Of a stretch of 5,671 nucleotides of DNA, positions 5,004-5,671 are shown piece after piece (within the stretch, counting starts at the first letter, position 1; each line of letters opens with the position of its first letter). Under the pieces are notes generated by a model, which was given only the letters and a program-made list of their open reading frames with translations, did no database searches and had not been told where the DNA came from. The translations under genes were made by a program, and so were the position numbers. This stretch comes from Rhodobacterales bacterium UBA3077 (GTDB lineage Bacteria > Pseudomonadota > Alphaproteobacteria > Rhodobacterales > Rhodobacteraceae). The DNA lies in contig DFBP01000043.1 of the NCBI GenBank assembly GCA_002366685.1, positions 1,294-6,964 of the forward strand, written 5' to 3'.

Positions 5004-5671
5004 ATGAGAATTTCATTTCTGACCGTTCTGTTTGTGGCGATTTCAGCTTTTGCCTCTTGGGCGCAGAACGCGACTATGCAAACCGTGTTGCAGGAAAACC
5101 GCGAACTGATCGTTGAAAGTTCGCGCCGGACAATCGAGCCAGCCATTAACGCGGTGGCCGATAGCGGCCTGACCCAAGCTCAGGAAGTTCTCGAAATCTG
5201 GCAAGCCAAAGAAATCTGGCTGCGCGAAAGCGACGGGCTGTTTTTTCGCGGCGAGCGGATCGACTCCAATACTTATCGTCTTTACGACCTTGATAGCGGC
5301 GAAATTGTGGGTGAGGTTGCTAAAAGCGGGCTCAAACAGATCAAACCCAATAGCGGCATCCGCGCGCTGATCGCTACAGCGCTGGTCAGGTTTCAATTAC
5401 TCGACCCGGATATCGAGCGGCGGCGAGATGCGGTTTCCGCGATCGAGCGAGCACCCGAGGCCGATCTTCTACCACCTCTGCGGGCTTCAATCAAAGATGA
5501 GCTGGACGCCGACCTCAAAGCGCAAAAAACCCGTCTCGAAACCCTGCTGACAATTGCCTACGACCCAAACGAAGCCTTGCGGCTTGATGCCATTCATCTC
5601 ATGTCCACCGATCTGGGGCTGGATGTCCGCGCCACGCTAAACCCGTTGGTCACCGCCGAATTGCAGATCCT
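5004..5671 (+). CDS. urtB: Urea ABC transporter permease UrtB, N-terminal part (cut by window edge)
   Basis: UrtB is one of two inner-membrane permease subunits of the urea ABC transporter and works with UrtC and the ATPases UrtD and UrtE. The frame is open to the window edge, giving 222 codons. The N-terminus (MRISFLTVLFVAISAFASWA) is a signal peptide or first membrane anchor with a possible cleavage after Ala20. The next 200 residues are hydrophilic and show no membrane segment. They contain two helical stretches resembling each other, ALVRFQLLDPDIERRRDAV (126-144) and LTIAYDPNEALRLDAIHLM (182-200), which look like HEAT-type repeats. Such a long extracytoplasmic N-terminal domain is known in proteobacterial UrtB and is missing from LivH-type permeases. 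The transmembrane part would follow outside the window. The ATG lies 53 nt after urtA, with GAGG 10 nt upstream, a rather long spacing. The position directly behind urtA supports the name. Confidence 0.88.
   Translation, partial: MRISFLTVLFVAISAFASWAQNATMQTVLQENRELIVESSRRTIEPAINAVADSGLTQAQEVLEIWQAKEIWLRESDGLFFRGERIDSNTYRLYDLDSGEIVGEVAKSGLKQIKPNSGIRALIATALVRFQLLDPDIERRRDAVSAIERAPEADLLPPLRASIKDELDADLKAQKTRLETLLTIAYDPNEALRLDAIHLMSTDLGLDVRATLNPLVTAELQI

Overview
The window is a bacterial urea-use locus built from two divergent operons. On the minus strand, reading from about 3250 down to 1, lie ureD, ureA, ureB, ureC and the first part of ureE. These encode the nickel urease and its assembly factors. 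On the plus strand, from 3670 to the right edge, lie urtA and the first part of urtB, which start an ABC-type urea uptake system. All six products that can be read well are clear family members with intact motifs, and nothing in the coding part is broken.

The protein sequences suggest an alphaproteobacterium, most likely of the Rhodobacterales/roseobacter type. This rests on separate small ureA and ureB genes (as in most bacteria), the order ureD-A-B-C-E, a UreD with the NTAGGITGGD and SQAAERAY blocks, and a UrtA close to those I know from marine alphaproteobacteria. The taxon is an inference from remembered family resemblance, not from a search.

Layout: 1-110 ureE (cut at the left edge); 121-1830 ureC; 1830-2135 ureB; 2132-2449 ureA; 2451-3248 (possibly to 3290) ureD; about 3249-3669 an AT-rich divergent control region with no convincing protein gene; 3670-4950 urtA; 4951-5003 a gap with a strong hairpin; 5004-5671 urtB (cut at the right edge). 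The urease genes are packed at -4 to +10 nt and are surely co-transcribed.

The genes form one pathway. UrtA binds urea in the periplasm, and UrtB with the UrtC, UrtD and UrtE subunits expected beyond the window would move it inward at the cost of ATP. UreABC hydrolyses it to ammonia and carbamate, while UreD and UreE, with UreF and UreG expected beyond the left edge, load nickel into UreC.

I found no new enzyme system. The parts worth a second look are regulatory: a palindrome and a 30-bp-spaced repeat between the two operons, a ureD gene with no ATG start but a good ribosome site ahead of an ATT codon, a hairpin that covers the urtA ribosome site, and a nested hairpin between urtA and urtB.
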